Below, in pieces: positions 5,546-5,903 of a stretch of 5,903 nt of DNA (the stretch's first letter is position 1; each line of letters opens with the position of its first letter). Origin of the DNA: Akkermansiaceae bacterium (GTDB lineage: Bacteria > Verrucomicrobiota > Verrucomicrobiia > Verrucomicrobiales > Akkermansiaceae); the NCBI GenBank assembly GCA_023301335.1, contig JALZVA010000117.1, positions 1 through 5,903 on the forward strand. Direction: 5' to 3'. Under the pieces are notes generated by a model. That model was not told the DNA's origin. It worked only from the letters and a program-made list of their open reading frames with translations, and searched no databases. A program made the position numbers and the translations under genes.

Positions 5546-5903
5546 ATGAAACAAAAAAAATTAAACTTACACAAAGGGTTCACTCTCGTTGAGATCGTAG
5601 TAGCGATCGGATTAGTCTCATTACTCTTAAGTGCAGTACTTGGACTGGTCGCAGTCTCAGCTCGTAGTGTGGATAAAACACTTTCAAAGGCAGAAGGGCA
5701 GGGGGCTGTAGATGCTTTTGTAGAGGAGATGTCCAAAATTAGGAGAGGGGCCTTAGATGGATCATTGTATGATAAAGCATTTAGGTTTTGTGATGGCGCC
5801 ACAGGAGATGGCTCAAAGGCTGAAGCAGTGCTAGTTTATAAAACCAATGTCGAATTAAGCTCTTCAACAACTGAAGGTTATCTAACACCTGTTGATTTGA
5901 GAG
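5546..5903 (+). CDS. Prepilin-type N-terminal methylation protein (3' truncated by window)
   Basis: ATG 5546 opens a frame that runs off the window end, with 119 complete codons visible. The basic leader MKQKKLNLHKG is followed by F12-T-L-V-E16 and a hydrophobic helix to about residue 34, a textbook type IV prepilin peptidase site (G11/F12, E at +5). The following region (about 35-66) is amphipathic helix-like, and a single Cys lies in 'FRFCDGATGDG' (residues about 80-90). It sits 11 bases after the GspG-like gene in the same direction. It may be a minor pseudopilin of the GspH/I/J group, but the part that would distinguish these is missing. No Shine-Dalgarno is seen; the region before the ATG is A/T-rich. 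Confidence 0.85.
   Translation, partial: MKQKKLNLHKGFTLVEIVVAIGLVSLLLSAVLGLVAVSARSVDKTLSKAEGQGAVDAFVEEMSKIRRGALDGSLYDKAFRFCDGATGDGSKAEAVLVYKTNVELSSSTTEGYLTPVDLR

Noticed and set aside
5497..5802. Minus-strand ORF of about 100 codons across the second pilin-like gene, and other minus-strand ORFs
   Set aside because: They lie opposite well-supported + strand genes with recognisable domains, have no sensible protein features of their own, and look like frame shadows.

Overview
All recognisable genes in this window are on the + strand. The window looks like a chromosomal piece of a bacterium with an aerobic, haem-copper-oxidase respiratory chain. A Verrucomicrobiota or related PVC-group bacterium is my best guess. 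The reasons are the COX10-like heme O synthase, the run of single-helix pseudopilin-like proteins, and the near absence of Shine-Dalgarno motifs before the starts. This is an inference from gene content, not a database match.

Layout. (1) Positions 1-348 hold the C-terminal part of a conserved beta-rich protein of unknown function, truncated by the window edge. (2) Positions 425-3805 form a cytochrome c oxidase maturation cluster. It contains heme O synthase (ctaB, 425-1372), a membrane-anchored SCO-like thioredoxin-fold protein that has lost its metal-binding residues (1428-2327), a second SCO-like protein (2334-3200) and a DUF420/CtaM-type membrane protein (3197-3805). (3) Positions 3809-4345 encode an MTH1-like Nudix hydrolase, 3 bases behind ctaM. 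(4) Positions 4400-4867 encode a small TPR protein. (5) Positions 4929-5534 and 5546-end encode two prepilin-type proteins: one resembling GspG, and a second cut by the window end.

The main discovery is in the second SCO-like gene. A simple ORF caller splits it into 2334-2627 and 2703-3200, but the two halves are in the same frame and separated by a single TGA (2625-2627). With that codon read as selenocysteine, the protein is 288 residues with the active site U98-P-Q-C101. The UGA falls exactly where SCO proteins carry the first copper-binding cysteine. His191 matches the conserved SCO copper-ligand histidine. A 7-bp hairpin with a GUU loop lies 27 bases downstream of the UGA, in the place and with the loop G expected of a bacterial SECIS element. 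I therefore annotate a candidate SCO-type selenoprotein with a degenerate, non-catalytic paralogue directly upstream.

Working together: CtaB makes heme O for the oxidase, the SCO-like pair would handle the copper site or its thiol redox state, and CtaM is an oxidase assembly factor. The Nudix protein probably cleans oxidised nucleotides and may be only co-transcribed. The pseudopilin genes belong to a different, surface or secretion-related function.
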